DNA of 64,000 bases, taken from Cheiracanthium punctorium. Its lineage: Eukaryota > Arthropoda > Arachnida > Araneae > Cheiracanthiidae. Below the pieces are notes generated by a model. That model had not been told where the DNA came from. It saw nothing but the letters and a program-made list of their open reading frames with translations, and did no database searches. This document shows positions 23,172 to 33,182 of this stretch, in pieces. Numbering within the stretch: the first letter of the stretch is position 1; every line of letters starts with the position of its first letter. The stretch spans positions 1 to 64,000 of the forward strand of contig JAWZYV010000114.1 in NCBI GenBank assembly GCA_038373885.1. The letters run 5' to 3'. The position numbers and the translations under genes were made by a program.

Positions 23172-23406
23172 AGCCTCACCATGGCGTAGTGGTTATGCCA
23201 CTAGAAATGGTAGACGGGCGAAGTGTGAAGGTCCCGGGTTCGGGTCCCATCGCGCGTTCGTCGACCTAACCGTTCGGAGTTTTCCGTGGTTTACTCCGAA
23301 ACTTAGCGTAAATACGTGTTAGGACCCCTTAGAAAGACCCCACGGAGGGCACCCCACCCATAGGCCTAGAGTCCATGCGTAGCTAATCGGCCTTAATCCC
23401 TCAACA
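23172..23406 (+). mobile_element. tRNA-derived SINE, copy 2
   Basis: The head carries A box TGGCGTAGTGG (23182-23192) and B box GGTTCGGGTCC (23237-23247), near-consensus pol III internal promoter elements. The body has CGTTCGGAGTTTTCCGTGG and TAGGACCCCTTAGAAAGACC, and the tail ends CAACA. It is flanked by direct repeats ending TTCGTAGCTCT (to 23171 and to 23421). It sits inside a module of the tandem array and shows the same body as copy 1 with a different tRNA-like head. Confidence 0.88.
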
Positions 23407-23509
23407 CTTTTTCGTAGCTCTTAAAAAAAAAAAAAAAAAAAATCAACTAAGTCCTATACTCACAAAAATTAATACCAGTCGTGCGACAGTGGTATATAAT
23501 ACATATCTT

Positions 23510-24285
23510 CCAGTTTTCCGGAAGACTCCCGAATTTTTAAGCGTTCTCTCAAACTCCCGAAAAATTTATAAATCTCCCGAATTTTAAAAAAATTCTTCGT
23601 TATATCTTTCATTCGTTTTCTTTTAGTCTGATGTTGCTGGAGTTTTAAATCTATGTAATATTTCTTAAGCTAAATGTTCACAACTCAAGGTTTTTTGCTG
23701 CGAATTTTGTTGAAAACATTTTTGTTAAAAAAATTCCGGAAAAAGAAGAAAAAAAAAAAAAGACAGAAGCCCACGAAGAAGCTTTAGATGTGTTAGTCAG
23801 TTTTGCGAGCTTCTGTTTGAAAATTTTGAGTCGTCTCTTTTTGAAAAACCCATTGTTAAACAGTGGCTGTTTGTGAAAAAATTGTTAAAACTGTGGTTGA
23901 TTTAAAAAATGAACTTGAATTGAGAAATATTTAAGAAAGTGACACTAACTATTTTGTAGTAATCCCTCATTTAAATGTTGAATGCGAGTGAGTTTTCAGC
24001 CAAATAAGAAAGATTAAAACTAACTTCATATCATCGAGATAGTCATGCTTTTTTTAAAAAAAGCAAAATCTGCTGTTACATTATATCCCTCAAGTCTTCA
24101 TTTAAGAAAAAAATTATTTATCAATTTGTTTTGCATTGTATGTGTAAATATGCATGGTTTTTATACATCAATCATTTGTGTGTGGATTTTTTTTAATTGT
24201 CAACTAGGGATGTTTTAAATATCATTAAATTTTATATGACTTCAATTTTTTTTTTAATTCCCCCTAATTTTCATTCTTTAAGGAA
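23510..24285 (+). mobile_element. DNA-transposon insertion inside the tandem array
   Basis: A non-module segment interrupts array unit 4/5. It starts near CAGTTTTCCGGAAGACTCCC with several 'ctcccgaa' blocks, similar to the fragment at 20437. It contains a hAT-like transposase remnant at 23956-24042. The right boundary is approximate, and no clean target duplication was found. Confidence 0.45.
23956..24042 (+). pseudogene. hAT-type transposase C-terminal (hATC) remnant
   Basis: The frame reads VVIPHLNVECE, then a TGA stop (23989-23991), then VFSQIRKIKTNFISSR. This is the conserved hAT dimerisation motif pattern (P..N...ER.FS..R..KT), with the expected arginine codon replaced by a stop. Sequence on both sides is too decayed to follow, so this is a non-functional relic of the host element's transposase. 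Confidence 0.55.
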
Positions 24286-24679
24286 GCTATGATAAGATAT
24301 ACAAAAAATTTCAGCTCAATCGAAAGCACCGTTTAGGAGCTATAGTGTTCACTCAAATACATACGTACATACATCTCGTAATATAGCATAAATGAATTCA
24401 GAAAGACCTCATCAAAATGTGTAAATACTTCAAAATCTCAAAGCCGAATTTTTTCATGATTACAATGCTTTCATTACATGGTACATGTTCGAAAAGTAAA
24501 AATCAAAGAGAAATTATTTAATCGGATCTGAAAGGATTAAGGTATTCTTTATTTTCTCTTGCTTTGACAACCTTTCTATATCTATAAAAAAAAAGCTGTC
24601 ATTTAAAAAACAAGACTAGAATTTTAATTGCAGTTTTTTAGTCGCTTTAGAAGCCCTTTTAAATATCTTTTAAAATCTG

Positions 24680-24827
24680 AAGAATCACAACATCTCGAAA
24701 ATCTTGATATCTCGAATAAGTATTTTCCCTTACGAACTGGTCCCTTTTATTTCCCCTCATTATCGCGAAAATTCGATATCTCGAATTTCTCTGTCCTTCC
24801 GATTTACGAGGTATTGAGGTTATACTG
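24680..24827 (-). mobile_element. pogo/Tc1-like MITE, one clear end
   Basis: On the minus strand it starts with TA then CAGTATAACCTCAATACCTC, followed by repeated 'cgagatatc' blocks, the same architecture as the MITE at 39539. The distal terminus (near 24680) is indistinct. A 32-base T run follows directly at 24837-24868. Confidence 0.5.
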
Positions 24828-24833
24828 TACCTT

Positions 24834-24836
<3 letters not shown>

Positions 24837-24868
<32 letters not shown>
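24837..24868 (+). repeat. Poly(T) tract, 32 T
   Basis: An uninterrupted T run. Artificial poly-Phe and poly-Lys frames cross it on either strand. Confidence 0.95.
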
Positions 24869-24870
<2 letters not shown>

Positions 24871-26045
24871 GAATCTGGAATGTCTGGAAGTGTCCATCAA
24901 CAGATATTGTCGTTTGGATTAGTTTTCGTAGCAAAAAACAAACAAATAAAAGAACGAATACTTTAAGGTAAATAACACTCTGTGGCGTATTTGTATTCCA
25001 CCAGCATCATTCGAGTTACAGAAAATCATCTGAATCACGAAAGGAAAAACTATTAATACACTTCATCGAAAATGCAATAACATCCGCACAGCATGCGATT
25101 ATTTTCATAGTCATAATCCCCAAACTGAAAACCATTTGTTTCATGGGTATTGAGCACGTATATGGAAGGGAAAAGACAGTACCAAAGAGCAAAACATCTC
25201 CGTTGAGAAATACTTTTCTTCAGAACAGATGGCTGTTCGCAGCAGGAGACACTGTGTGGCCCAGACTTTTCAAGAAGAGTTTTCTGGATTAGTCTGGCGA
25301 GCGACAACATTGGGAAATATCGTCGGTTGGATTTTGAACTTTGGGATGTAGTCTTGTGCGGCCGGGAAGTTTTTAGAAGGGAATTAATGCCACTTAATCA
25401 AGAGTTTTAACTGACGAAGGTTTTGTAAGTAAAGGCCAATAAAATGATTTCGGTAATGGACTTCCTTAAATTTAATGTGATCGGGAAAAAAAGATGACTA
25501 TATTTCATTCTTTGAAATGTGAGATAAAGAATAAAATCTGTTAAAGTGGAAAAAATTTAAGATACCTGGGAGTACATCGGAACCAGCTGGTTGTGTGTTT
25601 TCTGTGTAGTTTGGGTCAATAAAGCTTCTCACTCATTTTATGGAATAACCCCCCCCTTTTTTTCCCCGTTGCAATGAAGTTGTGATATTTTTAAGAGATT
25701 CATCCTTTGATTTGTAGGTACTAAAATCTTCCTCTTCTTTGCTTTAAAAAAAATTTACTGGGCATATTTCAATTTTATTTTATTGTTTTTACAAAAAATC
25801 TGGAATTAACTTTATTTCATGAATTAGTTGGGCAAGAAACTAGCATTTGATTGCAAAAAGTTTTCATTCTAATAATAGCAGATTATGAAATAGAAAGAAA
25901 TACAGCAAAAAGTTGCAACATTTAAAGATATATTTGATTTCAAGGAAAAAGTGTATGAATTAGTAAGTAAAATAGCTTTACACAAATATTTTTATGAAAA
26001 TGGTCCAACGTTATTGAACATTACGCATTTGATATCACTGTTTGT
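24869..26045. other. Intergenic DNA, nothing recognised
   Basis: Moderately complex sequence. An 85-codon minus-strand frame (25053-25310) has no family resemblance. Confidence 0.45.
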
Positions 26046-26213
26046 CAGGCGCGGCCCAACACGGTAAGCAAGATAAGCATCGCATCGGGACGCCATATTC
26101 AAAGAGGCGTAATTTCGAACTCAAAAACTGAGAAAATTTTGATCTAGAGCGTAAAAGGGGGCACTTTTTTTTACGTTTGTTAGGCGGTGCCAACCACCCT
26201 AGGCCCGCCCTTG
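26046..26213. mobile_element. hAT MITE, 168 bp
   Basis: The termini are CAGGCGCGGCCCAACACGG and, inverted, CAAGGGCGGGCCTAGGGTGG. Flanking octamers CTGTTTGT (26038-26045) and CTATTTGT (26214-26221) match at 7 of 8. No coding capacity. Confidence 0.75.
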
Positions 26214-26765
26214 CTATTTGTCAAACACAAACACACAGTTTGATCATTAGTCCACGTGCATATGATACTCATACATTCTTCAACATTGTCGAAAGTGTTC
26301 AAAAGCGTTTAAAACAATCGTAATTTTTACTTTTAAAAACAAGGTCTTTGAAAAGTTGTTTCTAAAAACCGTGTAGTTGGGCAGCGCAATGTCAGAGATG
26401 GCAGCGTTAACAAGGAGCAAAATAATTTTCCCTCGAATGTTAAGCATTTTTTCTTTTTCTTTCTTTCTTTTTTTTTTTTTTTTCTTTCACTTTCCTTTTT
26501 TTATCTTCCTTCTTTTTAAATAAATGACTGATATTTTCATATTTGAAAAGTTAGCCTTTTACAAGTTTTACTATTTTTTTTGTTCTCTACAAATTGTGAG
26601 TTTATAAAAAGAAATTTTGTCAAATATTTCCCCACAATTAAATTTTACAAAATACGATTGCAGCCATATTACAGCTATCTTTTGAATTTCATTCCTCCAC
26701 AAATTAAAATATTTTCTGTTCTCTAAATTTTCTACTTGTATTTTGAAAAACCTTTTGTAAAGAAT

Positions 26766-26797
<32 letters not shown>

Positions 26798-26807
26798 CAG
26801 AATTTTC
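26214..26807. other. Intergenic DNA, T-rich
   Basis: A pyrimidine-rich CTTT/T tract lies at about 26451-26500 and A-rich runs at about 26767-26795. Nothing else is supported. Confidence 0.5.
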
Positions 26808-27430
26808 GTTACGAACATGTACCGTGCAAGGAAAGTATTGTAAGCATGAAAAAATTCTTCGACTTTGAGATTTCGATGTATTTACACGCCTTGGGGTCCT
26901 GAATTCATTTATGCTATTTTTACAGCGATTACATTTTTACAGTGTGTGTGTGGATGGGGGGGGGGGATGCGTATCTAAGTGAACACGATATAGCTCCTAA
27001 ACGTTGCATTCGATTGAGCTCAAATTTCGTATACAGTTGAGCCCGTTCAATGGAACAGCCAATTTGTCATAAAATTTTATTCTAATAAGCGGGATATTCC
27101 GTTAGCTGAGATCGCACTGACTAATTATTCCGATTTAGTACATTGAAAATTTATTGCAATAACCAGGATATTAGTTTAACCGATATTCCACTAAGCGAGT
27201 TCGGCTGTATATATTATAGACCACCCTCGTTGTTGATATTATATTGTGTATAGGACGCATAGTTTTACCGGATCACAAAAAAGAATTCTTTTACATTATG
27301 GCCTATGGACGCGGATTATCTGAAGTGCATTAGCGTCTGAACACTGCATTCGATTGAGTTTAATCAAATTTATTTAAAGGCTTCGATAGATCAAGTGTCA
27401 GAAAGTCAAGCACAGTCACACCAGATTTTT
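26808..27430 (-). repeat. Tandem-module element (Helitron-like family, copy 3, inverted)
   Basis: This is the reverse complement of the family at 22470-24500. The 3' module (26808-26990 here) contains 'cgaacatgtaccgtg', 'catgaaaaaattc' and 'tttgagatttcg'. It is followed by about two units with 'cattcgattgag' and 'ggcctatggac', and by the 5' leader 'agaaagtcaagcac' near 27400-27413. A pogo-like MITE (27034-27207) splits one unit exactly at a TA. A T/G-rich run at 26942-26967 lies in the 3' module. Confidence 0.6.
27034..27207. mobile_element. pogo/Tc1-like MITE, 174 bp
   Basis: It is TA-flanked (27032-27033 and 27208-27209), with left end CAGTTGAGCCCGTTCAATGG and inverted right end CAGCCGAACTCGCTTAGTGG. 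It interrupts a module of the surrounding inverted array, so the empty site can be read directly. It is related to the element at 59544-59718 through 'gcttAatggaatat' blocks. Confidence 0.75.
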
Positions 27431-27603
27431 TTAAATGCGTTTAGAAGTAATATCCATACAAATCAGTATGACTTCTATTATGCAAATGAGTCCACCGAAT
27501 TCGTGCTAAAACGGAACACGAGAAAAAAGTAAGTCTTTTTAATGTCCTTGCGTAAGATTTTTTTATTATTTCTTTAAGTCCCATCTTCAAAAAAGGAAAC
27601 AGG

Positions 27604-28486
27604 TAGAGTAAGGTGGAATAAAAGGGTATGAAAACAGGCCTTTTTTTTATTCAACGTCTGTTTTTTTTTTTACTAATAATGTTAGGCGTGCACCTTTTAT
27701 GTTACTTTATGCAATGCATTCATTCTCTTTACATCTGAAAAGATTTTACATAACTGTATTAATTTTAAATGCAGAAATATTAAGTTTATTAAGATCTGAT
27801 TTTTACATAAATGTGGGGGTAAAATAAATAATAGATTTTTAAAAAGCCCGCACCCCCCCCCCGCGCTCCCTGCAAAAAAACCACTTTATCAAATTTTATT
27901 TATTATCATGACTTACAAATTATTCAAGTTAGCAAAACATTATGGCCAGAGCTGTTAGATTTAAGTTTTAGATAAACATTGCATTCCAGCTCTCATTATT
28001 GCAGAAAAAGGTGGGTTAAAATAAGTAGGTACTACATTTTTTATCAAAAATATAACTAGTTTGTTTTTAAATTATTTTTTTTTATTAGCTTATACTTTCA
28101 GACATAAGTAGGCAACTTTCATACTCATTAAAAAGGTTATTAGGAATATTTGGAAACATAATGTTGACTAAAACTAACTATATGCCCATTTTCGGTTAAC
28201 AAACTGTTTAGACGTTTTCTAAATTGAAAATAATAACAGAACTTCTCAAAATTTCAGAAATGTGTTGGTTTTTTGAAAGTTTCTTGCAGACACAAGAAAA
28301 AACATGGATTCAATAAGCAGATAAAAGCAAATATTATGTTTCGAAGTGCCATTAATAAACATTTTAATGAGCATAATCTTTCCAATTAATGTCTGAGAAT
28401 ATAGGCTAAAAAAATATAAATAGCAATTTATATTTTCGATCAAAAAGAAATACCTATCCATTTTACCCTAACATACCCTAGATTTT
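27604..28486. mobile_element. Possible DNA transposon with 'gggtaaaatgg' ends
   Basis: The left side has AGAGTAAGGTGGAATAAAAG then 'ggtatg'; the right side, inverted, has CTAGGGTATGTTAGGGTAAA then 'atgg'. These ends are plausible inverted repeats of a MITE-like family common in arthropods, but similarity is modest and no target duplication was identified. The interior is AT-rich, with a C run near 27851-27861. Confidence 0.25.
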
Positions 28487-28577
28487 CAAAGCATCGCTGT
28501 TGTAACCTACAAAACATGTCAGACTATTCTCATCAGGCAATAATTACTTTTAGGAAATCGGCCGAAAGCATGCTCTT

Positions 28578-29012
28578 ATGTACCGTAATGTAATTGAATC
28601 TGTTAGCTTTATGAGCTATACACTTACACTATACAAGCTTAGTGAAAAATATATATATATTTATGCCCTTGTTACTGTAGTCTCTACACCATACGAGCAA
28701 GGAATGAATTTAAGCACTTTGAGCATCATTTTTTGCTGTAATATCTATTTCGCACATGCACCATACAGAATTCAAGTGGCTTTTGCAGTATCTATTGTGC
28801 CGTTTGGTAACCACCTGATATTGACAAGCCAATATTGGTTGACGGCTTACCATGCTGAAATTGCTGGTATACTCGTTTTGTTTTCAAACGTTCACAGCAT
28901 TAAGCGTAGAGCTGTTGCACGAGAGTATGATGCTGGAAAGAGAGGATGGAAAATTGAAGATTTTCGGTGTTTCGTAATTCTTGAATGTTTCTTTGCTGTC
29001 GAAAAGCAATAA
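28578..29012 (+). CDS. Hypothetical ORF, 144 codons, unrecognised
   Basis: This is the longest ATG-started frame in the window. The product would be hydrophobic in its middle part, with a stretch rich in Ile, Val, Leu and Phe around residues 60-105, and a basic C-terminal segment (KRRAVAREYDAGKRGWK). I see no known domain, no nearby homologous repeat copy and no start context of note. A frame of this length can occur by chance in 64 kb of six-frame sequence, so I list it only as the least unlikely unannotated protein. It could also be one exon of an unrecognised gene. Confidence 0.12.
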   Translation: MYRNVIESVSFMSYTLTLYKLSEKYIYIYALVTVVSTPYEQGMNLSTLSIIFCCNIYFAHAPYRIQVAFAVSIVPFGNHLILTSQYWLTAYHAEIAGILVLFSNVHSIKRRAVAREYDAGKRGWKIEDFRCFVILECFFAVEKQ

Positions 29013-29556
29013 AAGTGGACCACATTGGCCACATGTCAATATCGGCTTTCTTCATCTTTTTATTAGATTATAAAATGATGTGGTATTTGCTCACTGTTCA
29101 CTTAACATTCAAACTGTAAAGCAACATCCCAAACAAAAGTTTGCGAATTTCACAATTTCGGGCTAAAAAAACACAACAAAAATGTTTTAAAAAGTTTTGA
29201 AAGAAAATTACATTTTTTAAACTCTCCGACTATACAAAATAATATGTACGGGTACTATCAGTGCGATGTATTAAGAAAGATATGCAAACAAAATTTTTTA
29301 AGTTGTCCTTTTTAGAATTGAAGCTTTAAATTTGCTGTTACATTTACCTGCACATTCTACTGTTGTTAACGTTTTCACTGAGGAGCCTGTGTCATAACCA
29401 TACGTGAGACGAATTATCGTTAATACGATGTTTTTTCCCCTTGTTTAATCCTTTCGAATCTATTATACAGAACAAGATAATAGTGACTCTCTGACATAAA
29501 AGTTACCCCCACCTCAACCTTTTTTTTTTTCCTTTGTTATTTTCTGATTCCATATT
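29013..29556. other. Intergenic DNA, nothing recognised
   Basis: AT-rich with no visible element ends. Confidence 0.5.
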
Positions 29557-30261
29557 CAGAGCCTGTTTATCGGTAGGGCAAACAGGGCACTTGCTCTGGG
29601 CCCAACTATTTTGTACTTTTCAACAAATATTTATTTCTTAAAAAAAATTAAATACTTAAAAAAAACCTAATATCAAAAATTTAACTGCCATTTTCTCGAA
29701 AATATTCAAGAGTTGGCGGTTCATTCTCAGGTATTAGCCTCCACTAAGGGACCTCTAAAACCCATCAGTATTGGCTTAAAATACGTCAGCCCAACGTCTG
29801 AGCCTCTCCTTGTAAGATTTATTATGAAAACAGATCTCATCGGTTTTAAGATACGGACCTATAATTCTTTTATAAAGAAGTTTATTCATGTAGTGTGTGT
29901 ACAGTGGCCTATCCAGTATTTTCTTTCAAAAGGGGAGGGATCAAAAATTTCCGTTACATATATATACAAAATACCTATTTAAAAAAAAAATAGAGGCGAG
30001 ATCCTTTTTCGCGTGTCAGTCTCTCATTTTGGGAGGGAGGGGGGGGGGATGTCTGACCCCTAACCCTCCCTTCTAACATATTTAGAATTTAAACTTAGTA
30101 TTTAGTTTTTAATACATTTAACATATATTTAGTATTTAATATATTTCTGTAGCTGTATGTGGCTAAAACAACTCAAATGGCTAATGAGCAATTTCTCATA
30201 AGTGCAATGGCCCAAAAATTTGCATTTGCCCTGTGCCCAATATTGTGATGGTAGGGCCCTG
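29557..30261. mobile_element. hAT-like non-autonomous element, about 705 bp
   Basis: The left end is CAGAGCCTGTTTATCGG followed by GGGCAAACAGGGCAC. The inverted right end is CAGGGCCCTACCATC followed by 'ggcacagggcaaatgc'. The pair belongs to the same terminus type as the hAT at 61814. Flanking octamers TCCATATT and TCCAAAGT agree at 5 of 8, so the insertion is old. A second hAT-type end (CAGTGGCCTATCCAG at 29902) followed by G-rich sequence lies inside it. An 89-codon frame within (29713-29982) is not recognised. Confidence 0.55.
29902..30085. mobile_element. hAT MITE fragment nested in a larger hAT element
   Basis: It starts CAGTGGCCTATCCAGTATTT, has an internal G run near 30039-30049 and ends in C-rich sequence. 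The expected GCCACTG right end is missing, so only the left end is secure. Confidence 0.4.
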
Positions 30262-33119
30262 TCCAAAGTCATAATTAAAACTGTGTTTGAGTATCTATAA
30301 TCCGCTTATATTCTTTGCTTTCGACATTGACAATTTAAATGGTGGGATCACAAAATCAATTCTTCAAAAGTTTCTCATTGATGAAGGAAAAAAATAAAGC
30401 TTGCATTCAGTCAGCGGTCACATACCTTTGTCTCAGATGTCAAAATAGCTGTGGCATCCTCTTCATAAATATTTCTGAAACGAAACTTCGTTTCAAAAGG
30501 AGGGGGGGGGGAAGAGAAGGTATTATGTTCCTCTTTTTTCATTCAGCTTTTTTTGTTTTGTTTTTATTGAGGGATCATTAATAACACATTTAGATGGAAC
30601 ACACAGCTAATAAATATTAAAGAAGTGTCTCTTCCTCCAATTTTTTTTTTTTTTTTTTTTTTTTGAACTCCCAATCCTTTAGGCGGAGTTTGAAAGAGTA
30701 CGCGAGCTATTTCTATTTACTGCATGTGGATAAAAATTGCGCTTATGTCCACATAAATTTCATGAAATGAATTTTAATATAATGAATTCTCATTTGCAGA
30801 CTTCCATTTAAAATAGCAGCACCTTTTTTTATCACACGTAGTTTTCTATTCTCCACTGAATCGTAATTATATGCAAATTAATCTTACTGCTATGGACGCC
30901 AATTTTTATCTGAACGTTTTAAGTATCAAGGAAACACTAAAAGAAAAAAAAAAAAATTATCTTTTGTATTTCCTTTAAGTAAGTAGAGGGGTTTTCTTTT
31001 CTTCTTTACCTCCCGTAAAAATGGCACATTCAAAGATTTTTTTTAAGAGTTTCGTTCTTTCAAAGAATGACGGAAACGGCATTTTAAAAGAAAATCAGAA
31101 CAGATTATTACAGGCATTAAAAATAACTATGGCATGTTCTTTATTAATAAAAGAGATTTGCTTTGCTTTTAGTTCGATTGTTGGCTGACTGTAAATTACG
31201 GAATGAAATCCAAACAATCGCCTGTGGTGGTTCTCATTACATTAAGGAGCTTTTTGACACCTGGTACTTATTGTCACCTCTCTAAAGACTGACAATTTCA
31301 AAAAAATAAAAGCTGTAACGGAAGTTTATGAGCACTTTGGGAACAGTTTCTAGGAATTATATCTCAAGAAACTTTTCGAGGGAAGGTGACTTTTTTTTTT
31401 CTTTTTTTTTTTTTTTTTTTTTCTTTGGTATCTCACGAAATTTTTCTAGTTAATTAAGCAGGTTCATTTTAGAAAAATAAACTATACTACACCTTTACTA
31501 TTTGCTGCACCATAATGTCGTATGTCGGCTTTGTGCTGTTCTACATAAAAAGCAAGGCAAGAAATGTGCCATATAAGAGTACTACTTTATCATTTTTGTT
31601 TCAATTAATGCGTTACTCAATCAGCTAATTAACTATTCTAAGAAATTAATTATTGTAAACTAGGAAAGTTGGCTTACGTTCGAAGAATGAGAGTTTTTTA
31701 AGTGGATATACAAATAAAAAATAAATTGGATTACATTCATACATGGAAGCTCATACTGAATTTTAATTCCTTCAAATGTTAAAATAACATTTTGCAATTT
31801 AGTTTCTTTGCATATTTATTTTAGCTACATATTTTTAGACACAGGTGTACCAAGGAAGATGCTCTCAGCTTAAGGGTATCAAATAAAAGTGGGTGTGTTT
31901 TTATTTTTTTAGTCAAAGTATACATCGAGTAAAGAACCTTTCATTTAACGAAAAAAATCATCTTAAAGTTCAAACGTAATAAAACATTGTAATTAACATG
32001 CGTAGATAAAATATAGCACAGTATGAACGTTTAGGATGATACAAAGAATGCACCAAGAAAATCAGAAAACTTGCACCACTTTTTTTTTTTTTTTTTTTTT
32101 TAAATAGATAACCATAGCATTTGATTAGAATGTAACATTTTAAATGTTAATTGCAATAAAACGCTGGAAACTATAAATTGTTGTGCTAAATGATAAGCGT
32201 GTTTTAGAAAGTTAAGAAAAATTTATACATATTTTATTCAGTTTTATTAAATTTTATTACAAGCATATTAAGTCAACATTGTCTTTTTTTTTTGCAATTT
32301 TAACCGACTTTTTGTTTGGGAAGGAGAGCAGGGATTTTGAATGTTGACTTAATTACTACGGCCTTTTTCTCGTTCGAAAACGTAAGACAACACGATGTCC
32401 CGAGCAACCGATCTAGTTTAAGCTGTCTATGTTACCCGAGTTGTAGCAAGTTTTTAAAATGTTTAAGATGCTAACTTATAAAGTTAACATTAGTTTAAAA
32501 GTCGATTGGTGAGTTTTTCAGTCAAAAGTTAGACCTACGGGGTTGTCATAATTAAACTTCTACTTTGAACGAGGTTCTACAGCTAAAATGGGTGGGTAAA
32601 CGGATTGTAACCAAACTTGATTTATAGACTACATACGAGATGCTCTCGTATGTAGTTCTCTAAAGATTTTCGTAAAAAAATATTAGTTTACAAAATCTCC
32701 ACTAAGTGGCGTTTGCATGAAAAACAGCGAATTTAACAATGGAAAATGAGTAATTTTCTAAATGTACAATGTCAGCTTTTATCTAATAGGTTTTTTTTTT
32801 TTTTTTGAGTATTTTTTAACTAATTCAAGTCATTTTTTAAGATGATTTCAACATGCAATTTATTACAAATGCTTTGCATACCATTTAGAGGAAAGTTTAC
32901 AATAAAATAAAAAGAATAATTTTTTATCTTCTGAAGACTGGAAGTTTGGGGATTCACTGCATACATTCACATTTTTTTTTTTTTTTTTTTTTAAGCGTCA
33001 CATCGAGAAATCCGATGCTTGTATTATTGTAAGCACGAAATAAAAAATGAACAATTATGAAATCTTCAATTTTTTGTACTTTATTAAAACTTACTATTCA
33101 CGTTCTTGTATTTAAGACA
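30262..33119. other. Intergenic DNA with poly(T) tracts
   Basis: Nearly 3 kb without a supportable element. T runs of about 20 or more occur near 30641-30664, 31389-31422 (interrupted), 32081-32101 and 32973-32992. A perfect short hairpin lies at 32628-32656. G-rich patches occur near 30500-30511. Confidence 0.5.
32628..32656. repeat. Perfect 13-bp hairpin
   Basis: ACTACATACGAGA (32628-32640), the 3-base loop TGC, then its exact complement TCTCGTATGTAGT (32644-32656). No associated gene is visible, so its role is unknown. Confidence 0.85.
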
Positions 33120-33182
33120 ATTACGGCCGGTTAAAGCGGAGATACTATTAAACAGAGGCCGGTTAACAGGGAGTTTACTGTA
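33120..33182 (-). mobile_element. pogo-like MITE end
   Basis: On the minus strand it begins TACAGTAAACTCCCTGTTAA and continues with two 'aaccggcc' blocks. Only one terminus is evident, and it may be a solo end. Confidence 0.35.

Larger units (their letters stand above)
22470..24500 (+). repeat. Degenerate tandem-module element (Helitron-like family, copy 2)
   Basis: At least four degenerate modules of about 185 bp follow from about 22545. Each runs through a 'cataggcc..aata' block, a 'gccctgt' block, 'gacctataatat' and 'gagctcaatcgaatgca'. The 5' leader ('cttgactttcc', then 'gtgtttaaataaattt') and the 3' module (24290-24500, with 'aaatctcaaag', 'attttttcatg' and 'ggtacatgttcg') align with the inverted copy at 26808-27430. 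The array is interrupted by a SINE (23172-23406) and by a transposon insertion (about 23510-24285). A CA run (22823-22852) lies in module 2. The Helitron-like class is inferred from modular layout and shared ends only. Confidence 0.6.

Noticed and set aside
23172..23250. tRNA gene suggested by near-consensus A and B boxes
   Set aside because: Same reason: a SINE body and tail follow directly and a target duplication flanks the whole unit.
24628..24966. 112-codon plus and 91-codon minus frames
   Set aside because: Both read through the 32-base T tract, giving poly-Phe or poly-Lys; the rest is a pogo-like MITE.
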